Assembly: GCA_023053685.1 (NCBI GenBank)
Contig: JALIGW010000010.1
Coordinates: 13,913,419 to 13,977,418, forward strand
Length of the DNA stretch: 64,000 bases
Direction of reading: 5' to 3'
From: Diadophis punctatus similis
Taxonomy: Eukaryota; Chordata; Lepidosauria; Squamata; Dipsadidae
A program made the translations under genes and the position numbers. Of the stretch, positions 1-12,366 are shown one piece after another; positions within the stretch are counted from its first letter, which is position 1, and each line of letters begins with the position of its first letter. The notes beneath the pieces were generated by a model. It was not told the origin of the DNA and did no database searches. It was given only the letters and a program-made list of their open reading frames with translations.

Positions 1-39
1 GTTGCTGCTGCTGCCACCACTCTTGCTTTCCCGGCTTTA

Positions 40-915
<876 letters not shown>

Positions 916-1000
916 ACGTATGACCACAATTGAGCCCAAAATTTTGGTTGCTAAGCAAGAGCGTTGTTAAGTGAGTTTCACCACATTTTACAAGTTGGCC
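916..1000 (-). mobile_element. Fragment of a non-autonomous DNA transposon
   Basis: The reverse complement of this stretch is nearly identical to 25478-25562: both contain GCTCTTGCTTAGCAACC and a TGGGCTCAATTGTGGTCATA-like block. The 25.5-kb copy continues into a terminal AAGTCAAGGACTA motif, which resembles the ends of the larger copies at 14550-14945 and 44569-44934. Class is not certain because no complete copy with a clear target duplication is present. Confidence 0.55.
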
Positions 1001-1059
1001 ATGCCCACCCGGCCACCTGACCACCAAGCCATGCCCACCTGAAGGGGATGGGGATGGGG

Positions 1060-1125
1060 GGCAGTGAGGATGAGTTTATAGCACCAAGGGGGCGGTGGAC
1101 TGAAAAAGTTTGGGAACCATTGCTT
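1060..1125. mobile_element. Possible hAT-type terminal fragment
   Basis: The stretch ends in AAAGTTTGGGAACCATTG, whose reverse complement CAATGGTTCCCAAACTTT resembles the CAGTGGTTCCCAAACT terminal repeat of Charlie-like hAT elements. Only one end is seen, so this is a tentative call. From 1126 to 1796 I see only AT-rich intron sequence. Confidence 0.3.
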
Positions 1126-1855
1126 TAGACCATGTGGTATTTATCTTACAGTCTGAATATAATATGGAATTGGCATAAAACAATGTTTACCTCCAGGGTT
1201 GCTTTCCTTATTTTCAACTAAACACATCTAAGGTCCACAGATACCTACTGCAAAGGATGAATCTATAGCTGCTTTTCAGTTAAAAGCAAGAATAACATAT
1301 AACGTATATTAATATTAATTTGGATGTATTTTTAAAAAGTCATAAAACCCACCTGAGAGATGTATAACACAGTACAAGATGTGAGAAAAAAATATGAGCT
1401 TCCTTATGCTAAAGCATAAAGTTGCACTGTAAATTAAATCTCAGTTCTGAAGCCTCTATGAAATCAGTGCACTGAATCTGCTGCAAATGAATAATGCTCT
1501 TGACAAAAGATGAATTGGGGTTCTGCAGTTTTTGCTTTCTAATATTTATGAGGAGCAGCAAAATTAAAGTATGGATTTACAAAATATAGCCTGAGTAACT
1601 TTGAAATGTCATTTAATCTTAGAACTCTCCTTGTTTTAACCCCTTGTATCAAAAGAAATGTCTTGTCTCTTGTGTCTTTGTGTCTAATCTATATATGTAA
1701 ATTTGTCAGCATGTATAGCATATTTAACATGATTTTAATTTCTCCAGATTGCATCTTCAATTACTTCAATTAATCATGTCCAACTGAATCCTAATACATT
1801 TATTTATTTATTTATTTATTTAATTTATTTGTCAAACATGTATAGGATAGTAGTA

Positions 1856-2847
1856 CCGTATTTTTCAGAGTATAGGACGCACCTTTTTACCTCCAAAAAG
1901 AGGGTGAAAACTTGGGTGTGTCTTATACACCGAATGTAGCCCCACCCATCCAGCCACCCCTTTGGCCTCTGTCTTCCAGCAATTTACCTGCTTGCAGGAA
2001 AGAGGGAAGAGCAAGTCAGTAGCAGTTTCCCTGAGGAACAGCTGATTGGTTTTGCCACGTGGGAAAACGAAAGTGAAACTAACTGCAAAGGCAAATAGCT
2101 GGGAGAGACGCAGGTTTTTATTTTTGCTGAACTGGCTGCAAAGGGGTAAGTGAATAACTATAAATATCTGTAGAATGTTCAAATTATTAGACTTATTTTT
2201 TAAAGACTGCTTTATTATTGTTCTAGAGCTGGGGGTCTCCAACTTTGGCAATTTAAAGACTTGTGAACTTCAACTCCCAGAATTCCACAGCCAGCTTTGT
2301 TAGCTTTGCTGGCTGTGGAGTTCTGGGAGTTGAAGTCCACAAGTCTTAAAGTTGCCAAGGTTGAAGATCCCTGTAAATCTAGACAACTTAACAAAATAAA
2401 GAAGCTTTTTAAAATAAATGCTTGCTCTGAAGAGGCCCAATGCGATTGTATCTTCTTTTAAATATTAGAGAATAATGTATACTTCCAGAAATTTTAATTA
2501 ATTTTAACAGCTCTGTACAAGTATAGTATGAAATGTAACAGTGTCCTGTTTAGTATTAGAGTTCAGTTACCTTGGAGTAGATCTATTTAAATAATTGGAA
2601 AGAGTTAGTGTGACTACATTTAAGAAAACTTTCTGGCATAATGTACATTTCTCCAATTCTTTGCTATTTCTATGGGTCAAGCACACATGCACAGAAATAC
2701 ACAGCAAACAGTGTATATCATCTGTGCTGTTTGCTGTTTGCTGTTTGGCAAATTGCTTGGAGGCAGATGCCTTTTTTCCTTGTTTTCCTCCCCCAAAACT
2801 AAGGTGTGTCTTATACTTCAGTGCATCTTATACTCTGAAAAATACGG
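1856..2847 (+). mobile_element. TA-flanked non-autonomous DNA transposon, copy 1
   Basis: The ends are inverted repeats: CCGTATTTTTCAGAGTATA on the left and TATACTCTGAAAAATACGG on the right. TA dinucleotides flank both sides, which is the Tc1/mariner target duplication. The element is 992 bp and has no transposase ORF. Copies 2 (30163-31162, inverted) and 3 (59443-60129, truncated) share the interior. It is inserted in the LINE 3' end at 1797-3240 and itself carries a hairpin MITE at 2227-2378. Confidence 0.85.
2227..2378. mobile_element. Hairpin MITE inside the TA element
   Basis: A near-perfect palindrome with arms of about 60 bp. The left arm includes ACTTCAACTCCCAGAATTCC and the right arm its reverse complement, around a short GTTAGCTT-type loop. 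It is flanked by CTAG on both sides (2223-2226 and 2379-2382). Copy 2 of the host element has a single CTAG at the matching place (30676-30679) and no hairpin. The same hairpin sits at 59833-59974 in copy 3. Confidence 0.8.
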
Positions 2848-3240
2848 TAATTTGTATGAACATAAGTAAAAAGTAATGATAAAAGAGGACAATAGGACAG
2901 TAGGACAGGGATGGTAGGCACAGTGGTGCGCTTATGCACGCCCCTTACAGACCTCTTAGAAACGAGGAGAGGTCGACTGTAGACAGTCTAAGGTTAAAGT
3001 TTTTGGGGTTTGGGGAAGAAACCACAGAGTCAGGTAGTGCATTCCAGGCATTGATCACTCTGTTGCTGAAGTCGTATTTTCTGCAGTCGAGTTTGGAGCA
3101 CTTTACATTTAGTTTGAATCTATTACGTGCTCATGTATTGTTGCGGTTGAAGCTGAAGTAGTCATTAACAGGAAGGACATTTTGGTATATGATTTTATGA
3201 AATACATTTAGATCAGATCAAAGGCGACGTAGTTGTAAAT

Positions 3241-3983
3241 TGTCTAATCCCAGTAGCTTCAATCCAAATTTATTAGCTTCAATCCAATTTAGTAGCTTCA
3301 ATCCAAAATTATGGTATTCTGTAGTAAATTAGGGAAAATGGATTTTTTTCCTCCCCTAAGATTATAGAAAACAGTTCTAGAATATGCTTTCAGAGGTAAA
3401 GTAGGTTGCAAATCTGAAATTAGAGAATTGCTTTCACTTTTTTTAAAGTAAACAACTGTAAATCAGCAGAATATCTTTCTGTATGTTATTCATAACATAA
3501 ATTCATAATCTCAATGAAAAAAACCAAACTATGATTATTTATTATTATTTTCTTTAAAAACCTCTGTTTAAAATAAAAGCCAATAGCATTCCTGCTAAAG
3601 TATGGTGATTACTGCACTACTTTTATAAAACATGTATTCTAGTAAGAAAATCTGTGCAAAATTTTGTATGTGAGCCAGCCACAATTTCTGTACAGAAATA
3701 TATTTTTCTCTATCATTTCTTTCTCAGGTATTGTTTATGTTATTCGTAGTTGTGGAGAAAAATTATGCTTATGGACCAGCTTAGTTTCTATTCCTTATAA
3801 CTTACTAAATAAAGACTCCCTTGAAGCCTCATGGTGACTATATAGAATCATAAAACTGGAAGTCAACCCTCCTCCTCAGCCGAAACAATATTTTATAAAT
3901 GGTTATAGAGCGTACACTGAATTAAGATCAACTATCTATCCTGAGACAAAATATGGCAATTTGGAATGAATTTCAATTTTCTT
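3241..3983. other. AT-rich intron sequence with no recognised feature
   Basis: I see no ORF of interest, no terminal repeats and no RNA gene. A few short local repeats occur near 3250-3310, where AGCTTCAATCCAA appears three times. Confidence 0.6.
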
Positions 3984-4077
3984 GGCATTGGTATTGTATA
4001 TAAAGAAGTTTCTTATATAAATTAATCCTGCGGAGTTATTTACTTGTGTGCTGGTTGGATTGCTGCAAACTCTGACA
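3984..4077 (+). repeat. Partial 5' LTR of decayed Ty1/copia element
   Basis: Shares blocks with the 3' LTR at 7592-7903, including TATTGTATATAAA, AATCCTGC and TTTACTTGTGTGCTGGT. It ends in CA immediately before a primer-binding-like site. The 5' part of the LTR is missing. Confidence 0.7.
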
Positions 4078-4093
4078 GGTTATGAACCCAGAG
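4078..4093 (+). other. Primer-binding site of decayed copia element
   Basis: GGTTATGAACCCAGAG directly follows the LTR. It differs at two bases from the site of the intact copia element (19271-19286), which matches the reverse complement of the anticodon arm of initiator tRNA-Met. This suggests both elements use a half-tRNA primer. Confidence 0.6.
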
Positions 4094-4239
4094 CACACAG
4101 AAATACTGAACTGTAATTAAGCTGAGAGACCGCCTGTGTTAAAAGAGAAACCAGGCAGAGAAGGCTTGCAGGATGACTGTTGAATTCAAGAAGAGCTCTT
4201 TGCCTAGTTTGGGACAGAAGAACTATATAATTTGGGCTG

Positions 4240-4985
4240 CAAAAATGTAATGTTTCCTGAAGGATAAGCAGCTCTGGGATATTGTTGTTAATCCACCCCA
4301 GGGGCCATTAGCAGCTGCAGAGCAAAGGCAGTATGATAAGGCACTGGCCTACATCATCTTGAGTTTAGAAGATGAACAATTTATCAATGTGGCTAATTTA
4401 AAAATTGCCAATGAAGTCTGGCTGAAATTGAGAAGTGTGCATGTGAGTGTGTCTGCATGTAATATTGTGCAATTGTCCAAACAATTATTCAGAGCCCTGT
4501 TGGAGCCATAAGAATCTGTGGAACAGCATTTTGTACACTTGCAAACTCTATTTGTTGAGTTAGAACAGCATGGAATGCATATTCTTGAATCTTAGAAAGT
4601 GCTATTAGTGTTAAATAGTCTGGATGAAACATGGGACATAGTTTCTGCAGTATTTGAGTGCAAACCAGAGCAGGAATTACATTTGGAGGCCTTAAAGGGT
4701 TGTTTGATTGCTGAGGAGAACAAGCGCCATTTTAGAAAAAGCCATGAGGAGAAATTCCTGAGGTGGGGGCCCAAGGAGCAGAGAGAGAAATGTAACAGAC
4801 TGGCTGTCTGCAGAGACCAGAGCAACAGACAAGATGTCTGCAAAGAGAACAGTGTAGAAGAGACCAGAATACAGCCCATCAAAGGTTTTCTAAGCAGAAA
4901 GACCAGGAACAACAGCGGTGTTTCATCTATGGTGAAAAGACACATTTGAAGAAGAACTGTTTGCAAAGGAAAAACTATTTGCAAG
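4240..4985 (+). pseudogene. Ty1/copia gag remnant
   Basis: Reading across stop codons and frame changes gives a copia-type Gag. An N-terminal part includes KQLWDIVVNPPQG, and a middle part (4599-4949) includes LLVLNSLDETWDIVSAVFE. A broken zinc knuckle lies at about 4918-4960 and reads CFIYGEKTHLKKNC, where the second cysteine has become tyrosine. Stops occur at about 4510 and 4594. The gene is dead. Confidence 0.8.
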
Positions 4986-5035
4986 AAAGAAACTATTTGC
5001 AAGACAGAAACTGTTTGCAAGGAAGAAAATCAACT
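4955..5035 (+). repeat. Short tandem repeat in copia remnant
   Basis: Three to four degenerate 18-bp units around TGCAAGA(A/C)AGAAACT. They lie between the zinc knuckle and the integrase. The protease and pre-integrase regions expected here are absent, so the repeat marks a deletion junction or local slippage. Confidence 0.6.
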
Positions 5036-5036
5036 G

Positions 5037-6488
5037 ATGGACAAGTTGCTGTGGCAAAAGTTAGCAACAAGAGCTCTAGAGCTGGTACATTTAGATTTGG
5101 TTGGGCCAATGCAAGCCAGTTTGGGAGGAGCAAAGTATGCACTGGTCATTGTAGATGACTACAGCAGGTTTGGGTTCTGCTATTTACTGAAGAGTAAAAT
5201 AGAGGTGCTACAGAAATTTAAGCAATGGGTAAGCTTCGTAGAAAGGAGATATAAGCAACAGGTATGCCAGATACAAACTGACAGAGGTTCAGAATTCATG
5301 TCAGCAAGTTTACAACAGTGGTTGGGACAGTTAGGAATAAAACACAGATGCACTAATCCATGCACAGCAGCTGAGAATGGTGTAGCTGAGAGGTGGAATG
5401 GAGTCTTACAAACAATGAAGGTCTCACTGCTGGAGGATTCTGATATGAGCAGGTCATATTGGGGTGAAGCCATGTTGACTGCTAATTATTTAATCAATAG
5501 GCTGTGGAGTTCATCCATTAATGATACTCCATATGCAGTGCTATATGGGAGAAAACCATCTCTGGCACATTTAAGGGTGTTTGGATGCACTGCATGGGTG
5601 CATATTCCAAAAGCAGTCAGAAGAAAACGACAACCAAAGGCTAGAAAGCTCAGGTTTACAGGCTATGAGCCAGGCTCAAAGAGCTATCGTTTTAGCAATG
5701 GGAGCAAAAGAATAGTCATTTCCAGGTCTGCTAGCTTTGCAGAGCAAAATTGGAACAGAGGTGATGCAAATTTATGGAATGATCCACTTAGTTATGGTAA
5801 CTCACTTAATGGCGGTAACTCACTTAGTGACAGTGTCAGCGTTCAGGGAGAAGAAACTGAAAGAGAGCAAGAAAAGGAGTCAGGAGAAGGTGATGACTCG
5901 GATATGAAACAAGAGAGGGTTGAAACACAAGAGCAGTCAATGCCATGCAGGTCAGAGCGATGGAACAAGGGGATTCCACCTGACAGGTATTCTGCTAGTA
6001 AAGTTAAGGTGTGTAATGTGTGGTTTGAGCCAATAAACTATCAGGAAATATTGGCATTACCCAAAATTGAACAAGTAAAATGGAAAGAAGCCATGGATAA
6101 GGAAATTAAATCCATGGGTGAACATAAAATGTTCACATCTATGACTTTGCCACAGGGTTGCAAAGCCATAGGATGTAAGTGGGTGTACCAAAAGAAAGTA
6201 CTACCCAACAATGAGGTACAATATAAAGCAAGATCAGTGGCACAAGGTTTTTCACAAAGGAAAAACATGCACTATGATGAGGTATTCGCACCAACGGTGA
6301 AGAGTGAAAGCATAAGGTTGGCACTAGTGTTGCCAGCGGCATGTGACCATAAAATTTGGCATTTTGACTTAACCACTGCATTCCTCAATGCAGAATTAGA
6401 GGAAGAAATTTACATGGTTCAAGCACCAGGGTATGAAAGTAAAAAGCCTAACACAGTGTATAAATTGAACAAGGCCATTTGTGGCTGA
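5037..6488 (+). pseudogene. Ty1/copia integrase and N-terminal RT, decayed element
   Basis: A 483-residue open stretch. Integrase catalytic-core motifs are visible: LDLVGPM and VDDYSRFGFCYL, then the second aspartate in TDRGSEF, then ENGVAERWN with the glutamate. The copia signature DTPYAVLYGRKPSLAHLRVFGC follows. The reverse transcriptase begins near 6040 with KWKEAMDKEI, GCKWVYQKK, ARSVAQGFSQ and FDLTTAFLNAEL. The frame ends at 6486 within RT (KAICG then stop), before the catalytic YVDD region. Protease is missing upstream. This is a dead copy of a lineage related to, but clearly different from, the element at 18798-23724. Confidence 0.9.
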
Positions 6489-6599
6489 GGCAGTCAGCCA
6501 GGAATTGGAATATCTGTTTAGATAAGGCATTGAAGGGTCTTGCGTTCAAGAGTTGCAAGGCTGATGGTTGCATATACACTGGAAAGTTACAAGGTGGGG

Positions 6600-7591
6600 A
6601 TGTCAACTATTAGCATTTGTGGATGATCTTTGTTTCATTGCAAAGGATTTGTCACAGGTAAAAGAATTTGCTAATCAATTAGAGAAAAAAATGAATTAAA
6701 AGATTTGGGAGAAATACAAAATTATCTCAGTGTGGAGATACAAAAAACTGAGAAATGTGGTTATGTTCTCAGTCAAAGAAGGAAAATTGAACAGCTGTTG
6801 GAGAGATATAAAATGAAGGATTGTAATTCTGCTCCAACACCTATGAGCACAGATTTTCATAACAATTTGGGTGAGGACAAAAGTGAAGCCTATGATCTAG
6901 AGATATATCAGTCTGCAATAGTGAGCTTGTTGTATCTGTCACAGTGGTCCAGACCAGACATAGCTTGTGCAGTAAGCATCTTAAGTCGGCTTTACTGCTG
7001 CACCAATGCAATTGCATTGGATGGGTGTAAAAAGGATTCTCAGGTATTTGAAGGGAACTGTGAATTTGGGTCTTCAAATACAATTCTCTGAAGAATTAAA
7101 ATTGAAATGCTATGTTGATAGTGATTATGCCAACGATGTAAAAACCAGAAAGTCCAATTCTGGGATTGTGGTATTGTTTGGAGGGGCTTTAATTGGTTGT
7201 AAGTCCAGAAAACAAACATCTGTACCCATTTCTACTGCGGAGGCAGAATTTATTGCTTTATCTGAACTTGGTAGGTAACATAGGTAACTTGGTACGTACA
7301 GCTGTTAAAGGATTTAAACATAAAAGTAAATGACGCAGTAACAGTGTATGAGGATAAAGCTGCTTGCATTAAAATGGCAACAGGTGACAGAGTAAAGAAT
7401 AAGAAGCAAGCATGTGGACATTAAATATTGTAATGTCAGGGAAGCCATAAAATGTAAATTAATTAGCTTGCTTCACTGTTCTTCAGAGGGCAATCTGGCC
7501 GATATAATGACCAAGCCTTTGGGTGGAGTGCACCACAAGAAGAACATTGAGTTATTTGGTTTTCTGTCTATTCCAGTCATGAAGGGAGGAG
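6600..7591 (+). pseudogene. Ty1/copia C-terminal RT and RNase H, frame-broken
   Basis: Several frames must be combined. FVDDLCFIAKDL near 6616-6655 holds the RT active site. EIQNYLSVEIQK and the SRPDIACAVS connection follow (6705-7005). RNase H starts at about 7030 with RILRYLKGTVNLG and continues through YVDSDYANDVKTRKSNSGIV and ISTAEAEFIAL. A tail at 7414-7614 includes DIKYCNVREA and NLADIMTKPL. Stops at 6697 and 7276 and frame changes near 7010 inactivate it. The purine-rich tract GAAGGGAGGAG (7581-7591) just before the 3' LTR is the polypurine tract. Confidence 0.88.
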
Positions 7592-7903
7592 TGTCAATAT
7601 ATAAGGGTTCATGAATTGGGATAGACATGGTAACAGGTCAGCCAATGGGGACTGTTTAGTGACCCAGATGGCTCGGAGCCTGGGTGTGGCTTAGGTTCTC
7701 TGATCTGTATATATATGATAGCCTCTGTATTATATTGCTTCTGTGAATTTTACTTCTGTGATTATTGATTCTGTACTTCTGGATTCTGCTGTATGGTATT
7801 GTATATAAATACAATACAATACCATACATATACATATTACCATATATAATACAATTATATATAATTGAATCCTGCTGAAGTTCATTTACTTGTGTGCTGG
7901 TCA
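7592..7903 (+). repeat. 3' LTR of decayed Ty1/copia element
   Basis: Begins TGTCAATATA directly after the polypurine tract and ends near TGTGCTGGTCA. It contains an AT-rich TATATAAATACAATAC segment that may hold promoter and poly(A) functions. Its last bases do not match the 5' LTR end (CTCTGACA), so it is truncated or diverged. Confidence 0.75.
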
Positions 7904-8151
7904 GATGTATAGTACAGTACTAGCAATTTGCTGGGCCTAAAAAACCAGGTGCTGCTACTAACGATATTTATTTATTTATTTTATTTATTTGGTAGCTTTT
8001 CTATGCCGCCCTACTCCCTCAGGACTCAGGGCGGCGTACAACATTTTATACAAAAACTCCAAACAAAATATTAAAAGCACTTAAAAACAGTTAAATATAT
8101 ATATATACACACATCATACATACATGGGGGAGACATCAGATATAAATCGTC

Positions 8152-9534
8152 TCAACTCACCCCCGCCTGCAGGAAGAGCCATGTCTTAATGGCTTTTCGG
8201 AAGGCCAGCAGGGTGGGGATGATTCGGATCTCTGGGGGAAGTTGGTTCCAGAGAGCAGGGGCCCCTACAGAGAAGGCCCTCCCCCTAGGCCCTGCCAGTC
8301 GGCACTGTTTGGCTGACGGGACCTGGAGGAGACCCACTCTGTGGGACCTAACAGGTCGAAGGGAGGAATGCGGCAGAATGCGGTCCCGGAGATAGCCTGG
8401 TCCTAAGCCATGTAGGGCTTTAAAGATGATGATCAGCACCTTGAATTGTACCCGGAGACCAATGGGCAGCCAATGCAGCTGGCGGAGTATAGGTGTTACG
8501 TGGGTGTACCTTGAAACACCCACCACAGCACGCGCAGCTGCATTTTGCACCAGTTGAAGTCTCCGAATACTCTTCAGGGGCAGCCCCATGTAGAGCGCAT
8601 TGCAGTAGTCCAGTCGAGAGGTGACAAGGGCGTGAGTGACCGTGAGTAGAGCCTCCTTCTCCAAGTATGGTCGCAATTGGTGCACCAGGCGAACCTGTGC
8701 AAAAGCCCCCCTAGCCACAGCTGTAAGGTGTTGATCTAATTTTAGCTGTGGATCTAGGAGGACTCCCAAATTGCGAACCCGTTCTGAGGGAGTTAATTTT
8801 TCTCCCTCAAGAACCAAGGAGGGACAGTTGTCATAGTCTTTACGAGGCAATATCCAGAGCCACTCAGTCTTGTCGGGGTTGAGTCTAAGTCTGTTCCTCC
8901 CCATCCAGATCCTAACGTCGTCCAGGCACTGGCACATCACATCAACCGCCTCCCTGAATTTAGACGGCGTGGTGATGTACAGCTGGGTGTCATCAGCGTA
9001 CTGTTGGAAACTCACCCCATGTCTACGGATGATCTCCCCCAGCGGTTTCATGTAAATGTTAAACAGGATGGGTGAGAGGACCGAACCCTGAGGCACCCCA
9101 TAGGTCAGGGGCCTAGGAGATGACCTCTGCCCACCTGCTAACACTGACTGCATCCTGTCAGCGAGATAAGAGGAGAACCACCGCAAAATGGTGCCTCCCA
9201 CTCCCAACTCGCCGAGACGATGCAGAAGGATACCATGGTCGATGGTATCAAAAGCCTCTGAGAGGTCAAGTAGCACCAGGATGGAGGAGTTACCCCCATC
9301 CCGGGCTCGCCAGAGATCATCCATCAGGGCGACCAAGGCGGTTTCTGTGCTGTAACCGCACCTGAAACCCGACTGATAGGAATCTAGATGATCAGTTTCC
9401 TCCAATAACCGAAGGAGCTGAGAGGCCACCACCTTCTCCACAACTTTACCTATAAAAGGCAAGTTGGAGACCGGACGAAAGTTCTTCAAATCCGCTGGAT
9501 CCAGCGAAGGCTTCTTGAGGAGGGGTCTCACCAC
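8152..9534 (-). pseudogene. CR1-like LINE reverse transcriptase (RT) segment
   Basis: 460 residues, uninterrupted. RT motifs in order: KNFRPVSNLPFIGKVVEKVV, STETALVALMDDLWRA, VLLDLSEAFDTIDHGIL (motif A), GVPQGSVLSPILFNIYM (motif B) and FQQYADDTQLYI (motif C, catalytic Asp-Asp). The thumb and C-terminal tail follow, ending in a RAFSVGAPALWNQLPPEIR block typical of the family. The N-terminal half is in another frame at 9550-10686, so a frameshift near 9540 breaks the protein. Enzymatically this half looks intact. Confidence 0.9.
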
Positions 9535-9549
9535 CGCAACTTTTAATGG

Positions 9550-10686
9550 TTACGGTACGGAACCCTCCCTCAAAGAAGCATTGACAACCGCCTGGATCCA
9601 GCTGCGTGCCACCTCCCTGCTGGCCGAGACCAACCAGGAGGGGCACGGGTCCAATAAACAGGTGGCAGAACTCATAGCCCCCACAGCCTTGTCCACGTCC
9701 TCAGGAGAAACAGGCTCAAACTCCTCCCATAATGTTAAACCAAGACTTGTCCCTGTCAACTCAATGGACTCTGCCCAGCTAGAGTCCAGGTTCGACCGAA
9801 TCCGAGCGACTTTATCCGTCAGAAACTGCGAGTATTCCTCAGCTCTACCTTGCAAGTGTTCCTCGCTCCCCCCTTTTGCAAGGAGGGCGCGAGTCACCCT
9901 AAACAAGGCGGCTGGACGAGAATCTGCGGACGTAATAAGAGCGGAAAAATGAGATCGTTTTGCCGCCCTTATCGACACTAAATAAGACTTAATAAAAGTT
10001 CTTAATAGTGTTCGATCGGACTCGGTTTTACTGGCTCTCCAGCGTCGCTCCAGACGTCTCTTGTGGCGTTTCATCTCCCGGAGCTCCTTGGTAAACCAGG
10101 GAGCTTTCCGGGATCCACTGCCACGGAGAGGTCGCAAAGGCGCAATTCGATCTAATGCCCCTGCTGCCGCGATGTTCCAGGCAGCCACCAGGGCATCAGA
10201 CGAATTGTGTACCAGGGTTTCAGGTATTTCCCCAAGTTCCCTCTGGAATCCTTCCGGCTCCATTAGGCGCCTGGGGCAGAACCACCTAGTCGGTCCCGCC
10301 TCCCTGCGGAGGAGGAGTGGGGCTGTGAAATCCAACCTCAGTAGGAAATGGTCTGACCATGACAATGGGGTGATGACTATGTCCCCTACCTTCAGATCAT
10401 CTCTCCACTGCCCCGAAAGAAACACTAGGTCGAGCATGTGACCTCCCTCATGAGTCGGACCCTGGATTACTTGGGTCAGGTCCATGATTGTCATGGAATC
10501 CATGAACTCCTGAGCTGCACCCGAGGTTTCGCCTGCCGAGGGCAGGTTGAAGTCCCCCAGCACCATAAGCCTGGGGAACTCCACCGCCAGGCCGGCTATC
10601 ACCTCAAGCAGCTCAGGCAGGGCCTTAGCAATGCAGCTGGGAGGCAGGTACATTAGCAAAAGGCCCACCTGAACCCCTAAGTCCAA
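9550..10686 (-). pseudogene. CR1-like LINE endonuclease C-terminus and RT N-terminus
   Basis: Apurinic-type endonuclease motifs LMVLGDFNLPSAGE and SWSDHFLLRLDF (the SDH catalytic box) are seen, followed by the linker with KAPWFTKELREMKRHKRR. The frame ends at NASLREGSVP, immediately before the RT start, where the protein continues in another frame at 9534. There is no candidate host function. Confidence 0.88.
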
Positions 10687-10757
10687 CTTTAGAAGGAGCG
10701 CCTCACACCCGACAATCTCTGGGGCAGGGATCCTACGAGGATGCAGATTTCAGCGCG

Positions 10758-11078
10758 TTATGATAGCCACTCCTCCCCCCCCCTTCCCTGGGGTCGTGAA
10801 TGGTGCTGCACTGAGAACCCGTCTGGGCAAATCTCAGAGAGGGCTACTCCCCCCTCTTGGCCCAGCCAGGTCTCAGTTATACACACCAGGTCCGCCCCCT
10901 CCTCAGTGATTAGATCACGTATCATGGGGGCTTTGTTGGTAATTGACCTGGCGTTCAGCAGCAGCATCCTTAGCCCAGGGCCCTGAAAACCCTGGTTGCC
11001 AGGTACTCGGGTTGAGCAAGATGGAACCACATCGGAGGGGCCGGAACAAGGGATCGCTTGTAAACAGCAAGGTCTCAT
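10758..11078 (-). pseudogene. CR1-like LINE endonuclease N-terminus
   Basis: Contains LLLNARSITNKAPMIRDLI and DLVCITETWLGQEGG, the first conserved blocks of an APE-type endonuclease (the ETW glutamate is catalytic). The reading frame breaks at about 10755 in a run of C bases and resumes near 10740. The 5' end of the element is near 11190. Confidence 0.85.
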
Positions 11079-11190
11079 TCCCCGAGAGCGGCCCGCCCCT
11101 CTGCTCCCGCCATACCTGCCTCTCTCTATTATGACCGGGATGCTCCGGCTCTCATCCCCAGAGATGAGGCAACAAGTCCAGAAGAGATAA

Positions 11191-12195
11191 CATTATGGGA
11201 GAGGAGAGACAACAGCCCCTTTTTCTCATAATTTTCTTTTCTCCCTCTTGAATAAGCTGACCATCGGACAGGGAAACTTCTGCATCAGGTGGCAATTTCT
11301 ATTCACATCACCACCAGGATAGGCAAAATGTTGAATAACCAGCTGACATAGAATCATTCTTGATTTGGTAGGTGATTTTAAAGTATATGTAGCTACTACT
11401 GGTCAGCTGATAGATGGTCAAACAAGTAAGGTGAAATACCCATTTAGCTGCAGAAGGCAAATACAAGTTCTATTACTTGCAACAGCATATACTCCACACT
11501 CGAGTGTCTCCTTGCAATCTTACAGATTGCCCACCTGCTTCATGACAGTGATAAATTTCTCTGTGCAATGCTAGCTTCCAACCTCTATCACAAATAACCT
11601 GCCAAATTGTCACAATAAACCTATGTCCAAATCCACAACTAATGTAACTATATGTTCTGAAGTACAATTAGCACAAGTCCATTGCACAAGTCCATAGCAC
11701 AAGTCCATAGCACAAGTACAATTAGCACAAGTCCATTGATTACATACAGTATATCATAGGCACTATCATCATTCCAATTTTTATTACGTTATGTTCCAAA
11801 CAGGTATGAAATAAATCCACAGCTAATCTAGAACTAGAGTATTATTAAGTCTTCAGAACAATAAAGCAACAGAAACCTGACCACCTTTCAATTTCCAATG
11901 ATCAGAATTACTGGAAGAGAATATGTATAGTTTGGAGTTGAATTGTGGTGTATTTGATGCTGTCTGAGTTTGGATATTTACTTGCAGACATTTCATTATC
12001 CAATTAATAACATCATGGAGTGATGATGATGTCACCTAGTTGGTTAATAAATCTCAGTAAACAACCAAGCTTAGCTAGCACCAAGAACTCCAAAGAACAC
12101 ATCTAGTTCTGATGTTTGCTTCTACCATAATCCAGCTCCAATTCACCAATTCCAATTTTCTCAGAGAGTTCAGTGGGTGGGCATATCTTTGGCAC
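11191..12195. other. Intron sequence; short tandem repeat at 11665-11740
   Basis: No gene seen. At 11665-11740 a unit of about 15 bp (GCACAAGTCCAT plus one to three bases) is repeated four to five times. The rest is ordinary AT-rich sequence. Confidence 0.55.
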
Positions 12196-12366
12196 TTTAT
12201 TTATTTTATTTATTTATTTATTTATTTTTGTCAAGTACGTGTTGGTAATATACATAGATATAACATTGTTTATATACATAAAATGAGTACTGATAAGAGG
12301 GAACATTAGGACAGGGATGGTAGGCACGCTGGTGCACTTATGCACGCCCCTTACTGACCTCTTATG
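12196..12366 (-). mobile_element. LINE 3' UTR fragment
   Basis: Matches the LINE 3' end at 1797-2960 without the MITE. It starts with an ATTT array and includes GTTGGTAATATACA, then GGGATGGTAGGCAC and TTATGCACGCCCCTTAC. It shows the uninterrupted arrangement at the site where the other copy took the TA element. From 12367 to 13194 I see no repeat. Confidence 0.75.

Larger units (their letters stand above)
1797..3240 (-). mobile_element. 3' end of a non-LTR retrotransposon, split by a MITE
   Basis: On the minus strand, 3160-2935 translates to the C-terminal tail of a LINE reverse-transcriptase protein, with the motif FSNRVINAWNALPDSVVSSP. A 3' UTR follows and ends in an AAAT array (1797-1830). 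The element is interrupted by the MITE at 1856-2847. A second copy of the same 3' end lies at 12196-12366. The clade is CR1/Rex-like but I cannot fix it. Confidence 0.7.
7962..11190 (-). mobile_element. CR1-like LINE, minus strand, frame-broken
   Basis: About 3.2 kb. The 3' end (low coordinates) has the family's terminal module, GCCGCCCTGAGTCC with GGGCGG, followed by an AAATA array. Coding sequence runs from about 11080 to 8152. The same family appears at about 15960-24283, 40865-41135 and 49717-58824. There is no poly(A) tail, which fits CR1-type elements. Confidence 0.9.

Noticed and set aside
1865..2251. 128-residue minus-strand ORF
   Set aside because: It lies wholly in the non-coding TA element. 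The other copies of that element do not keep the frame open.
5180..5473. Minus-strand ORFs over the copia elements (for example 5180-5473, 6041-6381, 21102-21293)
   Set aside because: They are shadows of the plus-strand integrase and RT frames.
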